A DNA stretch of 64,000 nt, from positions 765 to 64,764 of the forward strand of contig NZ_QWDC01000004.1 of NCBI RefSeq assembly GCF_003432115.1, written 5' to 3'. Positions within the stretch are counted from its first letter, which is position 1; the number at the start of each line of letters is the position of its first letter. This DNA comes from Mucilaginibacter conchicola (GTDB lineage: Bacteria > Bacteroidota > Bacteroidia > Sphingobacteriales > Sphingobacteriaceae). Made by a program: the position numbers and the translations under genes. Positions 53,981-63,438 of the stretch are shown here, one piece after another. The notes under the pieces are model-generated. The model was not told where the DNA came from and did no database searches. It saw only the letters and a program-made list of their open reading frames with translations.

Positions 53981-54799
53981 ATGAAACCGAAAATTATATT
54001 CATCACCGCTGCCTCCCGCGGGTTTGGCCGGATCTGGACAGAAGCTGCGCTCGAGGCGGGCCACCGCGTCGTTGCAACAGCCCGGAACGTTGATTCACTT
54101 GCAGAACTGGTCGACAAGTACGGTGATGCCGTGTATCCTTTACAGCTTGACGTTACAGACCGTTCCGCCGCATTTTCGGCGGTAGCAGAAGGACACCGGC
54201 ACTTTGGTGCACTGGACGTTGTCATTAATGTTGCCGGATTCAGCTTATATGGTACGATCGAGGAAACAACCGAATACGAGGCAAGAGCCCAATTAGAGAC
54301 CAACCTTTTCGGTACCCTATGGGTGACACAGGCGGCACTGCCGTTCATGAGGCAGCAACAGGCAGGCCATATCATCCAGGTGTCAAGCGTGGGAGGCGTC
54401 GTTAGCTTTCCGACACTTGGGCTTTATAATGCGTCAAAATGGGGACTGGAGGCTTTCTCCGAAGCACTGGCGATGGAGGTTAAAGACTTTGGTATTAAGG
54501 TGACCCTGGTCGAACCGGGAGTGTACGAGACGAGTGACGATGAAAATGCGCCGGTACAGGAAAATATTATACCCGCATATGATCCGTTAAGGGCTGTAAT
54601 CCGTCAAAAATTCAGTGCCAAAAAAGGTGACCCCGGGGCGACAACAGCATTGATATTAAATATGATCAGCGAACCTGAACCGCCGCTCCGTCTATTCCTC
54701 GGTAATTTTCCCTATCCGCTGGTAACCAGCAAGTATCAGGAACGCCTTGCTACCTGGGCGCAATGGAAAAAAGCGTCTGATGCCGCTCAGGGAAAATGA
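53981..54799 (+). CDS. SDR-family oxidoreductase
   Basis: This 272-residue protein (ATG 53981 preferred over the GTG at 53960) has 'FITAASRGFG' as cofactor motif, 'INVAGFS', Ser in 'QVSSVGGV' and Tyr149/Lys153 in YNASKWG. It belongs to the same broad group as the SDR at 51.9 kb but is clearly distinct. It follows the thioesterase gene and precedes the MFS gene by 35 bases. Confidence 0.92.
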   Translation: MKPKIIFITAASRGFGRIWTEAALEAGHRVVATARNVDSLAELVDKYGDAVYPLQLDVTDRSAAFSAVAEGHRHFGALDVVINVAGFSLYGTIEETTEYEARAQLETNLFGTLWVTQAALPFMRQQQAGHIIQVSSVGGVVSFPTLGLYNASKWGLEAFSEALAMEVKDFGIKVTLVEPGVYETSDDENAPVQENIIPAYDPLRAVIRQKFSAKKGDPGATTALILNMISEPEPPLRLFLGNFPYPLVTSKYQERLATWAQWKKASDAAQGK

Positions 54800-54834
54800 T
54801 CTGATACCCAACCTATTTGAACAACACTGTTACC

Positions 54835-56079
54835 ATGAGAAACTTTCACCACCCTTCTGTCGCGAAACAAGCACTTCCCGTTGCAGCAATCCTAGTCGCA
54901 TCGCTGGGCTATTTCGTTGACATTTACGACTTATTATTGTTTAGCATTATCAGGTTGCCAAGCCTGCACGCTCTCGGGCTTTCCGGTGCGAAGGCGACCT
55001 CAACCGGGATTTTTTTACTGAATGTACAGATGGCAGGGCTCCTCTCCGGTGGTATTTTTTGGGGGATACTCGGCGATAAAAAAGGCCGTTTGAACGTTCT
55101 TTTCGGTTCAATCCTCCTTTATTCGGTGGCCAACATTGCCAACGGCCTCGTTACTTCTGTCAATGGTTATGCCCTATTCCGCCTGATCGCAGGGTTTGGG
55201 CTTGCGGGCGAGCTTGGTGCAGGGGTCACGCTTGTCGTTGAGCTTATGCCTGCAGCAAAACGTGGTTATGCCACAACGATGATCGCCGGGGTCGGGATCG
55301 CGGGTGCTGTCGTAGCGCACTTCGTTGCACAATATTTTGATTGGCGGACGGCGTTTTTTACAGGTGGCGGTCTTGGCCTTTGTTTGCTCTTTTTGCGGAT
55401 TGGATTGGCAGAGTCTCATTTGTACACCAGCATCAACGCTGGTAACGTTATAAAAGGCAATTTTTTCTCTTTGTTCACTGATAGAGAACGCTTCCGAAAA
55501 TATATTTGCTGTATCCTGATCGGTCTGCCGCTGTGGTTTGGTGTCGGTATCCTCATCACCCTTTCCCCTGAATTTGGCAGAGCGCTTGGTACGAAAGGTG
55601 CAATCAATGCAGGAGCGGCTGTTGCCTGTTGTTACGGAGGTTCTGTTATCGGCGATATCTTGAGTGGATTACTAAGCCAATACCTGCGAAGCCGAATAAA
55701 GGTCGTCGCGATATTTTTAACGCTGACAGCGGTTTCTATAGGGGCATATCTCTCACTTACAGATCTCTCCGTCTCCCAATTCTACTTCCTTTGCGGTTGC
55801 TTTGGTTTTTCCGCTGGTTATTGGGTGCTGTTCCTGACGATAGCTGCGGAACAGTTCGGTACGAATATCCGTTCTACGGTCACAACAACGGTCCCGAATT
55901 TCGTAAGGGGTGCCGTCATACCACTTTCACTGCTTTTTCAATACCTCCGTGTTATGTTCTACGGTTCGCTGGTATCTGCCGGCGCGGTGGTAGGGCTGCT
56001 ATCCTTATTGCTTGCTTTTTGGGCGTTATATAGAACCCGGGAAACCTTCAGCGTCGATCTGAATTATACCGAAAATTAA
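54835..56079 (+). CDS. MFS transporter (metabolite:H+ symporter type)
   Basis: This 414-residue protein (ATG 54835; a TTG at 54817 is also in frame) has 12 membrane helices and 'GGIFWGILGDKKGRL' between helices 2 and 3. Helix 1 reads 'GYFVDIYDLLLFSI', as in sugar/metabolite:H+ symporters. Substrate unknown. Its stop is followed in frame by a further 61 open codons that lead into the next gene; this is treated as chance. Confidence 0.88.
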   Translation: MRNFHHPSVAKQALPVAAILVASLGYFVDIYDLLLFSIIRLPSLHALGLSGAKATSTGIFLLNVQMAGLLSGGIFWGILGDKKGRLNVLFGSILLYSVANIANGLVTSVNGYALFRLIAGFGLAGELGAGVTLVVELMPAAKRGYATTMIAGVGIAGAVVAHFVAQYFDWRTAFFTGGGLGLCLLFLRIGLAESHLYTSINAGNVIKGNFFSLFTDRERFRKYICCILIGLPLWFGVGILITLSPEFGRALGTKGAINAGAAVACCYGGSVIGDILSGLLSQYLRSRIKVVAIFLTLTAVSIGAYLSLTDLSVSQFYFLCGCFGFSAGYWVLFLTIAAEQFGTNIRSTVTTTVPNFVRGAVIPLSLLFQYLRVMFYGSLVSAGAVVGLLSLLLAFWALYRTRETFSVDLNYTEN

Positions 56080-56234
56080 CGCCCGTTTGTAGAGGCGAAA
56101 TATCAACCGATAGCTGAATTGACCATTTCACCGTCCAATGTGCCTATCTCGGTCATTGATGCGTTGAGAGGGCGCGTGGTTGAACCTATTTTTGAATTAA
56201 TGCAACTGCGATTTATCCATATACCTGATCCTGC

Positions 56235-57818
56235 ATGCAACCACAAACTGAATCTTTGATCGAACATGGCCCACGATTGGTGATCATCACCATTACGGCC
56301 GTATTTTGTGCACTCCTTGAAATCATTGACACGACGATCGTTAACGTAGCGTTGAACAGTATGCGTGGCAGCCTCGGTGCGACCCTCAGCGAGATCAGTT
56401 GGGTGATCACCGCCTATTCACTCGCTAACGTGATCATGATCCCGCTTTCCAGCTGGCTGTCCCAACAATTCGGTAGAAGGAATTATTTCGCAGGCTCTGT
56501 CATTCTTTTCACCATTTGTTCTTTTTTATGCGGCAATGCACATTCGGTCACTGAATTAGTGATCTTCCGGTTCCTGCAAGGCATAGGGGGAGGCGCTTTA
56601 TTGGTTACGTCTCAAACAATCATCACAGAAAGCTGGCCGCCACATAAACGGGCAATGGCGCAGGCGATCTATTTTTTGGGCGTCATCGTTGGTCCGACAC
56701 TAGGCCCGCCACTGGGAGGGTACATCGTGGACAACATCTCATGGCCCTATATCTTTTACATCAATATCCCGGTTGGCATAATGGCGAGTATCCTGACCAT
56801 TCAATATGTAAGGAGCCCTTCTTATGGTAAAAAGCAGTCTTTGATGGATGCAGACTGGTTAGGTATCATTTTACTTACTGTTGGCCTGTCTTCTTTACAA
56901 TACGTGCTTGAAAAAGGACAGGAGGATGATTGGTTCAACAGCGAACTCATCATCGTTTTAAGTGTTGCCGCCTTTTTGGGACTCTATCTTTTTGTGTGGC
57001 GGCAGCTGGTCGTAGCGTTCCCCGTGGTAGATCTACGCGTTCTGAAAGATAATAACCTTCGGATAGGGGTGACCCTGTCGTTCGTTCTCGGAGTCGGCAC
57101 CTTCGGGTCGACGTTCATTATCCCGCTTTTCACGCAGTCTGTTCTTGGTTGGAGTGCACAGCAGGCTGGCGTTTTACAGCTTCCGAGCACCCTGTTTGTC
57201 GCGGTCATGATGCCTGTTGTTGCTACCCTCATCCAAAAAGGGGTGCAGCAGAAATGGTTGATCGCTGTAGGTATGTTCCTGTTCTATTGCTTTTGTATGC
57301 TGACCTATCACATTATCGTTCCCGATACGAGTGCCGGCGATTTCTTCTGGCCGTTGATGGTTCGCGGTGCAGGTCTTGGCCTTTTGTCCGTACCGATCAG
57401 TACGATGTCCCTGTCTACCCTCAAGGGTGCTGAGATCAGCCAGGGCGCAGCTTTCAGCGGCATGATGCGTCAGTTAGGCGGCTCCTTCGGGATCGCCATG
57501 ATCACAACTTTTCTGGCAAGGAAAACAAGCATTCACCGTGCAGACGTAGCCAGGCATTTAAATGTATTTGATAACAATGTCCAGCAACACATCTCTCAGC
57601 TGGCCGCCGGCTTTCACAGGCAAGGACTCGACAGCCTGGCATCGCGAAATTCTGCCTACCAGGTCATTGAAGCTGCCGTCAACAAGCAGGCCACACTATT
57701 ATCCTACATGGATGTTATGATGCTGGTCGGAGGCATCTTTATCGTTTTTGTGCCTTTGGTACTCTTGTTCATCAGAAGGTCAAAGAACAAGGTGAGCCTT
57801 GCTGACGCTGCACATTAA
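56235..57818 (+). CDS. DHA2-family MFS drug transporter
   Basis: This 527-residue protein has about 14 membrane helices and matches EmrB/QacA: 'LEIIDTTIVNVALNSM' in helix 1 (the D/E-x-T-I-V-N-V-A hallmark), 'LSQQFGRRNYF' after helix 2, 'GPTLGPPLGGYIVD' (motif C). DHA2 proteins export drugs and other hydrophobic compounds. It closes the SDR/thioesterase/MFS run and may export its product. No EmrA-type partner is present. Confidence 0.92.
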   Translation: MQPQTESLIEHGPRLVIITITAVFCALLEIIDTTIVNVALNSMRGSLGATLSEISWVITAYSLANVIMIPLSSWLSQQFGRRNYFAGSVILFTICSFLCGNAHSVTELVIFRFLQGIGGGALLVTSQTIITESWPPHKRAMAQAIYFLGVIVGPTLGPPLGGYIVDNISWPYIFYINIPVGIMASILTIQYVRSPSYGKKQSLMDADWLGIILLTVGLSSLQYVLEKGQEDDWFNSELIIVLSVAAFLGLYLFVWRQLVVAFPVVDLRVLKDNNLRIGVTLSFVLGVGTFGSTFIIPLFTQSVLGWSAQQAGVLQLPSTLFVAVMMPVVATLIQKGVQQKWLIAVGMFLFYCFCMLTYHIIVPDTSAGDFFWPLMVRGAGLGLLSVPISTMSLSTLKGAEISQGAAFSGMMRQLGGSFGIAMITTFLARKTSIHRADVARHLNVFDNNVQQHISQLAAGFHRQGLDSLASRNSAYQVIEAAVNKQATLLSYMDVMMLVGGIFIVFVPLVLLFIRRSKNKVSLADAAH

Positions 57819-57849
57819 AAATGCCGTGGAAGAATGGGGCGCTTGGTAA

Positions 57850-58701
57850 CTAGCTTATTTTGAGTAGTCTGATAAAGTATGGGCATTCGATCAGTTCCAG
57901 TTCAACCACACTTTTCCAATAATTCCGTCCAAAGTCCAACCGGTTGGCTTCTGCGGTTTCCCGTATTTCTTCTTTTATCACAGCATATGGGAGATTTTTC
58001 AGCCGCGAGCAGATCGTATTTCGAAGTTCAGAAATCAGGGGGATCGATTTTTCCCTCATCCGCTTAAGCAACTTCAATGATTTGAAATGTGATTCAATAA
58101 GTGAAAATACATCGTCGTCTATTCTGCCGGAATTTTCCAGATAAAATTCAAATTCCAGTTCTGAATATTCGTCCAGTTTCACTTCGACGAAAAGGTATTG
58201 ATCGTCAGGCAACTGGTCAGTATACAGGTTGAGCGTCGTCCTTTTTTCGTTATTTCTCCATACAAACGATTTATGTTGGTTACATTTTGAACAGCTGGGG
58301 AACAGGTTCAATGGATTTACAGCATATTCAGGAAACTCATCTTTAGGTACATAATGATCCATCGATTCATTGCTTGTTAAAGTACAATACTGGCAGGTGG
58401 TCCTTAGTTGCTGCGGTTGCAGGCGCTCTATTTCATTTCTCAGGCGGGAGATCGCGCTGGAATTATAATTATACAATGATATAAGATCTCTCTTGTGTAA
58501 GATGAATGTTGGTCCCGGTACTAAAGACGCCAGGCCATTATCCCGGAAATGTGTCGCATAAATGTCAAAGGCCGCCTTGATCACACCGGATACCGGGGAT
58601 AAGCGGAGTCGTAAGTCATCGGAATCTTTTGCAGATAGAACGGAATCGTAAAATTCGAAATCGTTAGCGTTATAGGGTTTAAGATTCTTCATCGCGATCA
58701 C
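57850..58701 (-). CDS. HNH endonuclease, Septu PtuB-like
   Basis: This 283-residue protein has an HNH/treble-clef zinc motif: Cys103/Cys106 (CQYC), Asp115-His116 in 'MDHYVPK', Asn in 'NPLNLFPSC', and Cys137/Cys140 (CSKCNQHK). This fits the PtuB partner of Septu defence systems and related HNH nucleases. The gene overlaps the ATPase gene by 23 bases (MKNL at 58692 is an alternative start), a sign of translational coupling. Expected to cut nucleic acid when triggered by the ATPase. Confidence 0.82.
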   Translation of the reverse strand: MIAMKNLKPYNANDFEFYDSVLSAKDSDDLRLRLSPVSGVIKAAFDIYATHFRDNGLASLVPGPTFILHKRDLISLYNYNSSAISRLRNEIERLQPQQLRTTCQYCTLTSNESMDHYVPKDEFPEYAVNPLNLFPSCSKCNQHKSFVWRNNEKRTTLNLYTDQLPDDQYLFVEVKLDEYSELEFEFYLENSGRIDDDVFSLIESHFKSLKLLKRMREKSIPLISELRNTICSRLKNLPYAVIKEEIRETAEANRLDFGRNYWKSVVELELIECPYFIRLLKIS

Positions 58702-60592
58702 TGATCATGGCTTTTATCGTCAGCCGTGTGTTTAGGTTAGGTGTCAGGTTTTTTGACGTCAATAGTTCCAGGACCTCGTCGTAGTTAAGGTTTTGATTCA
58801 CCAATTGGTTGATCTGTGTGAGGTGATGCTTATCTATGTTCCGGTTCCCAAAAATGTCCTCAGTGATCACGGTCAGGTTTTCCCCGAAAGATTCACGTGC
58901 CATCTGCCTGACATAGGCCATATTCTGATCGCGCTCCAGGATGATCACATTCCGGGCTTGTATCTCCTGGATGACAAGCGGAGAATGGGTTGCAATGATG
59001 CAGTAAGATTCAAACTTCTCAACCAACTCAAAGATCGTATTCATCAAAAGCGTGATCGCATTGGGATGCAAATGCGTTTCCGGCTCGTCATACAAGATCA
59101 GGGAATTTAACCGTATCTGGGAAAGGATCTCGGATATGATCAATACCAGTATGTTCTGTCCGGAACTTAACTTTTGATAGAATTCCTCAAAGTTCTGCGG
59201 TTGAAAAAGGGTTAATGTCCTTTGTCCTGTAAAGATCTCGGCAAGCAGGTCGTTAGGTATAAAATTTGCCAGGATTTTACGCCATTCCTGTACTAGCTTT
59301 TTATAAGTAATTTTATCTGCAAGGGTCAGGATCCGTTCCATGATCTCGTGCTCGGATAGAAAACCGCCCCCCTGTTTTTTCAGGCCGCAATAAACATAAT
59401 TGAAAGCGGCATCTCCCGCAGGTATCTCAAAATGGTCGAATATGCTGTAGGACACCGTGAAAATTTTACCGTATAACGGTCTCCCGGGAAACAGCTTTTC
59501 CGTGTCGGTTTTAGATAACTCGTTAGCAAGCGTGCTCAATATCTGTGTTTTGCCCGTTCCGTTCTTTCCGATCATGGCGAAAACGCGATGGTCAACAGGA
59601 CCTCCCGTCTCAAAATCAAATTCAAGTGCTATCGGTTCTTCCGCATACGGCAATTGATGCTGGAATCTGAATTTATACCATTCTCCGATATCGTTTCCGT
59701 TCAATTTGAACCGGATCTCTCTCAGTAGCTGCTCAGGCTCGTTGAATCTTATTAAAGATTCCTTGAATATTCCATCTTCCTCAAACGCTTCATGGATCTT
59801 TGGAAATAGCGCCGCATCCCGCAACGCAAGCAGAATGCTCCGGTATTTCTCCGGGAATAGACGGCTGATGTTCGCGTAATATTCATTTGCTTGTCCAAGG
59901 GAGCAGAACTCATCCGATAACGTTAGAAAATGATCCGACAGCACATCCGCTGTTTTTTTAGCCCCGCGCTTCATGAGCTTAAGTTCACCGATCTTTACCG
60001 AATTGAAATTATTTTCCCGGTAGCTTAGTTCGTAGGAGGTTTTATTGTGATAATCATCCCAGTTATCGTAAGTCAGATAGAAATGCGGGAAAGTTTTTTC
60101 CTTTTTGGAATCCGTATGAAAAAATGGAATTTCATTGGGCGGAACGTCTGATGGACGATCGTTTATCTCTGATTTACTTTGCAGGTTATAAACCGGCAGG
60201 CCGTTCTCGAAGTTGATCAGTGCAAATTTTGACGTTGAAACGGAAAGTATCGAGTTGATCATTGAAACGTACAGCGCGATCTGGCCTTTTTCTCCCCTCA
60301 CAGCTGGACTTACGATAGTCTCGATGAATTTTTTGAATTTTTCGTCGTCGTCAAGGATACTTAACCTTTTGACAAAAAGATATTCATATGACCAGTCATC
60401 ATTGCTGATAAGATGTTTTATGGCGTCTTCTTCCGCGTTGTCGTACCGGTCATCAAATGATGGCATTTCCTGCAAAGGCCAGATCAGATTAAGAAATCCA
60501 ATGATGTCATCACTGAATTTACCGAGGAACTGATCTTGACCCAAAACAGCATCGAGAATTATAGGTTTTAAGGATTCAGGAAGCGTTATCAT
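58679..60592 (-). CDS. AAA/ABC-type ATPase, Septu PtuA-like with large N-terminal extension
   Basis: This 637-residue protein has Walker A GKNGTGKT at 342-349, Walker B ending in Asp502-Glu503 ('LILYDEPETHLHP'), and 'IIATHSPLV', so the ATPase part is about residues 315-600 and resembles OLD/AAA15-type ATPases of Septu. In the PtuA proteins I know the P-loop is near the N-terminus; here about 340 residues precede it, with no recognised domain. The HNH gene downstream overlaps it. A phage-defence role is inferred from the pair. Confidence 0.82.
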   Translation of the reverse strand: MITLPESLKPIILDAVLGQDQFLGKFSDDIIGFLNLIWPLQEMPSFDDRYDNAEEDAIKHLISNDDWSYEYLFVKRLSILDDDEKFKKFIETIVSPAVRGEKGQIALYVSMINSILSVSTSKFALINFENGLPVYNLQSKSEINDRPSDVPPNEIPFFHTDSKKEKTFPHFYLTYDNWDDYHNKTSYELSYRENNFNSVKIGELKLMKRGAKKTADVLSDHFLTLSDEFCSLGQANEYYANISRLFPEKYRSILLALRDAALFPKIHEAFEEDGIFKESLIRFNEPEQLLREIRFKLNGNDIGEWYKFRFQHQLPYAEEPIALEFDFETGGPVDHRVFAMIGKNGTGKTQILSTLANELSKTDTEKLFPGRPLYGKIFTVSYSIFDHFEIPAGDAAFNYVYCGLKKQGGGFLSEHEIMERILTLADKITYKKLVQEWRKILANFIPNDLLAEIFTGQRTLTLFQPQNFEEFYQKLSSGQNILVLIISEILSQIRLNSLILYDEPETHLHPNAITLLMNTIFELVEKFESYCIIATHSPLVIQEIQARNVIILERDQNMAYVRQMARESFGENLTVITEDIFGNRNIDKHHLTQINQLVNQNLNYDEVLELLTSKNLTPNLNTRLTIKAMISDRDEES

Positions 60593-60775
60593 ATTTTAGA
60601 TTGTGTTCCTCATAACAAATGCAAGTTCATAGGTTTGGAGGACGTTGTATGTAACGCTGTAATTACTGATCATGTGGTTGGTCATAAGGTGCGGTGTTTC
60701 GCTATGCCAAATATAAAGAATATCTGAAAGGGTAGAATAGGAGGATGGCCAACGTCCGAAATGTTTCCGGTGTGA

Positions 60776-61252
60776 TCATGGGGTCTCGTGCGATAGGGAC
60801 AGGGAATATCTTATTTTATCTGTTTTACCTGTGGCCCCGATGCGTTCATAGAATTTAATGGCTTTTGCATTTGAATCCAGGGTCAACCATTTTATCGTCG
60901 TGCAATCATTGGACCTACCAATTTGCTGGAGGAGCTCCATCAGCGCATTGCCGATTCCCAAGCTTCGGTAGTTTTCCTCTACATAGATACAATCAAGCAT
61001 CAGCGAGGGGGCGGCCTCCCAGGTCGAAAAAGTAAAATAATAACTTGCAAAACCAATCACGATATGATCACACTCAGCAATCAGGCAAAACAAGGAGGGC
61101 GGGTTTTTAAAAATTGCATTGCCCAGTTTCTCTTTTTTTTCTTCGGCCCTGAATTCGGCATGCTCGGCCCGGGCATGCATGCCGATCAGGTCAAGGATCT
61201 TGTCAAAGTCTTTTCTGACGGCGTTTCTCAAATGGATATTTAATTTATTCAT
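60776..61252 (-). CDS. GNAT-family N-acetyltransferase
   Basis: This 158-residue protein has the GNAT pattern: 'IHLRNAVRKDFDKILDLI' start, 'DCIYVEENYRSLGIGNALM' (acetyl-CoA binding, Arg-x-x-Gly-x-Gly) and 'FYERIGATGK' end. It acetylates an unknown amine. It lies behind the Septu-like ATPase start, about 180 bases away, on the same strand. Confidence 0.9.
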   Translation of the reverse strand: MNKLNIHLRNAVRKDFDKILDLIGMHARAEHAEFRAEEKKEKLGNAIFKNPPSLFCLIAECDHIVIGFASYYFTFSTWEAAPSLMLDCIYVEENYRSLGIGNALMELLQQIGRSNDCTTIKWLTLDSNAKAIKFYERIGATGKTDKIRYSLSLSHETP

Positions 61253-61427
61253 TGCCTGGAATAGGAAGATGTGGATTTTGGATACAAGGTAAATCTTTCG
61301 TTAGCTTTTTACGAGGGTTTTTATCACCATGCTGATTACCGGCATGTTATCTGGTTACATCGGATACATCAGTTTCTGCTAAACTTTCATCTCAGTTCTG
61401 TGTCTATAGTATATACGATTCTACACG

Positions 61428-61943
61428 ATGAGACAATATTTTTCTATTTCGCTGATCCTCCTGACAATTTTTGTTTCCGCCTGCGGCTCTCATAAAGTAA
61501 ACCGACCAAACAGCAAGGCGACAGACTCAACTGCTTCCGTTAATGCAGCCGTCGATACAGGTTTATACGCTTATATGCAAGTTCCGGGGAAGATAAAAGT
61601 GGGGGACACCATACCGTTGAAATTCACGGTGCTGAACCGTACCGCAATGACCCGGAAATTTCTTAAATGGCAAACACCGTTTGAACCATTGCTGAGTAAA
61701 TACCTGGATATACAAAACGAACTTGGTGAAGAGGTGCAATATAAGGGGCCGATGGCCAAGCGAGTGATGCCGCCTCCGGCTGATGCCTATATTTCTTTGA
61801 AGCCGAACGATTCACTAGTTGTGAAGGTAAATGTTTTGAAAGGCTATGATATCCATGAGCCAGGCAAGTATAAAATCTCCTATACAAGTGAAAACGTAAG
61901 CGGTTTAAAAGTTTTGGATTCTGTAAATTTTGAATATCGGTAG
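61428..61943 (+). CDS. lipoprotein of unknown function
   Basis: This 171-residue lipoprotein (lipobox FVSAC, Cys about 19) has a Ser/Thr-rich linker and then an immunoglobulin-like beta domain (about 45-170: 'KVGDTIPLKFTVLNRT', 'LKPNDSLVVKVNVLKGYDIHEPGKYKISYTS', in parts) seen in proteinase-inhibitor-like and cell-surface proteins. Function unknown. A clear terminator follows. Confidence 0.8.
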   Translation: MRQYFSISLILLTIFVSACGSHKVNRPNSKATDSTASVNAAVDTGLYAYMQVPGKIKVGDTIPLKFTVLNRTAMTRKFLKWQTPFEPLLSKYLDIQNELGEEVQYKGPMAKRVMPPPADAYISLKPNDSLVVKVNVLKGYDIHEPGKYKISYTSENVSGLKVLDSVNFEYR

Positions 61944-61996
61944 ATCTTTAGCCTAAGATAAACGCCTTTTTTAGAGTAATTATGTATAGATCGATC

Positions 61997-62026
61997 AGTC
62001 CCGGAACTATCTTCCGGGGCTTTTTG
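61997..62026 (+). terminator. Rho-independent terminator
   Basis: AGTCCCGGAA / TTCCGGGGCT forms a 10-bp stem (one G-T pair) with a 5-base loop and is followed by TTTTTGTT. It lies 54 bases after the lipoprotein stop. Confidence 0.88.
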
Positions 62027-62071
62027 TTATACACAATATCTTCTGGTTCTCTGTAATAGTGAGCGTTCCGT

Positions 62072-62860
62072 TTAGGAAAAACAATAGGTAGCAAATTCGC
62101 GAATCAGTCCGGCCAGTGCTTCGGGTTGGTCTAATTCTATGCAATGTCCTGCGTTATCGATCTTGAAGATATTGTTTCTCCATAGTTTCAGATCAGTTTT
62201 CTTAAGATAGTCGGATTGCACCAAGGCTTCCTGTGCTCCGTAAACTACCGCGACCGGAATGTTGGCGGACATTAGATTCTTTATACGGTCGAATTCGGGA
62301 GGTTTAACTGATGACTTCGAAAGACAAGCACGTACTTCAGAATCAGTTTGTTTGAATACTTCTTTATAATGTTGTTTGATCTCCGGACCCGCGCAAAAGA
62401 TCAGCCGATCTATGAATTGGTCAATCTCTTCATCAGAGGGTACTGCCTTAAATCCGGAAACTCCGGTGGGATTTGGCTGCATCATATCTTTTACTGATAT
62501 GTTTTTTGTTGAAAGCATAGCCGCTGAAAGAAATACTCCACTGCAAGCTTTTGGGAACGGATCAAGTGCGCTGATAATGCTTGTGCCTAAAGATGTACCT
62601 ACCAGAATGTATTTTCTGTCCCGGTATACTTCTAAAAAATTACTGATCGTACTGGCAAAACCTGATATCGTGTAGTCTATTTGTGGCCGCTTACTTTTAA
62701 AAGATAAGCCGTGCCCTGGAAGATCTATTGTTATTTTAGTATAATTACTTAGCGCATCCTGGTAAATCACCTTGTCCCAAGTATGGAGTGATTGCGAGTT
62801 GCCATGTATAAAAACAATAGTATGTTCCCCGTCGCCCGTGATTTCTCTATTTAACAGCAT
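62072..62860 (-). CDS. alpha/beta hydrolase
   Basis: This 262-residue cytoplasmic protein has 'FIHGNSQSLHTWDKVI' (oxyanion region), 'IDLPGHGLS', nucleophile Ser in 'VGTSLGTSI', and 'DNAGHCIELDQPE' with the catalytic His. It is of the Ser-type hydrolases. An inverted repeat CCCCA/TGGGG (62916-62929) lies about 55 bases upstream. Substrate unknown. Confidence 0.88.
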   Translation of the reverse strand: MLLNREITGDGEHTIVFIHGNSQSLHTWDKVIYQDALSNYTKITIDLPGHGLSFKSKRPQIDYTISGFASTISNFLEVYRDRKYILVGTSLGTSIISALDPFPKACSGVFLSAAMLSTKNISVKDMMQPNPTGVSGFKAVPSDEEIDQFIDRLIFCAGPEIKQHYKEVFKQTDSEVRACLSKSSVKPPEFDRIKNLMSANIPVAVVYGAQEALVQSDYLKKTDLKLWRNNIFKIDNAGHCIELDQPEALAGLIREFATYCFS

Positions 62861-62915
62861 GATATTTTGATATTAGCTGCATATAAAATTATGAATCTTA
62901 GAAGTCAAGGTAAAT

Positions 62916-62929
62916 CCCCAAATGTGGGG
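62916..62929. promoter_or_regulatory. short inverted repeat upstream of the hydrolase
   Basis: CCCCA-AATG-TGGGG followed by GTAC. It resembles GGGG/CCCC repeats upstream of the NarL-type regulator and the glycosyltransferase, so it might be a target of that regulator. Weak evidence. Confidence 0.3.
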
Positions 62930-62995
62930 GTACGCATATGTGGTGTAAGATTTAAGGACTTTCAGTACGTTCTAACAATTTGTTAATTTATCATA

Positions 62996-63373
62996 TTAAC
63001 CCAACGCTTCTTCAATACTACTCGCTATTTCAAAATCATCATATTCCTCCAGATAAATTCTCGTCGTTTCTTCGGTCCCGTGTCCCATGGCTTCCTGAAT
63101 TATAGCGATATCAACTTTCTTATGTTTATGGTTTGTCGCAAATGAATGACGGGCTACATAGCCAGTGATATGGCGGCTGATATCCTGAGCGTCTTTGATG
63201 ATACTTACGTCTTCGTTAAGATCTTTCAAGGCACTGTCAATTCTTGCGTCAAATTTTGCGGCAGAATTATGCTCTTTCTTCAAATATGAGAATAAATAGC
63301 CTGCATCACTCTGTAATGGGTAGGATCTGAACATATCTGCGATAGCGTGCGCTTTAGAGCATCTTAAAGTCAT
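62996..63373 (-). pseudogene. truncated tyrosine recombinase (catalytic fragment)
   Basis: This 125-residue ORF keeps the C-terminal part of an integrase: the second catalytic Arg in 'GYVARHSFAT' (Arg75, His76), His98 in 'AMGHGTEE' and the nucleophile Tyr107 in 'IYLEEY'. The SAM-like N-terminal domain and the first catalytic Arg are gone, so it cannot work as a normal integrase. It is probably a remnant of a mobile element that delivered neighbouring defence genes. Upstream in frame only a few codons remain before a stop. Confidence 0.8.
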
Positions 63374-63438
63374 ATAGCCTTCCGTTTTTTGTACGCAGGT
63401 ATTTTAAAGGTTTCCGTTAAATATTAATAATTTAGGCC

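Noticed and set aside
56080-56265. 61 open codons in frame after the MFS stop at 56079
   Set aside because: No start codon near its beginning, length is not surprising by chance, and it runs into the next gene; stop readthrough is possible but unsupported.
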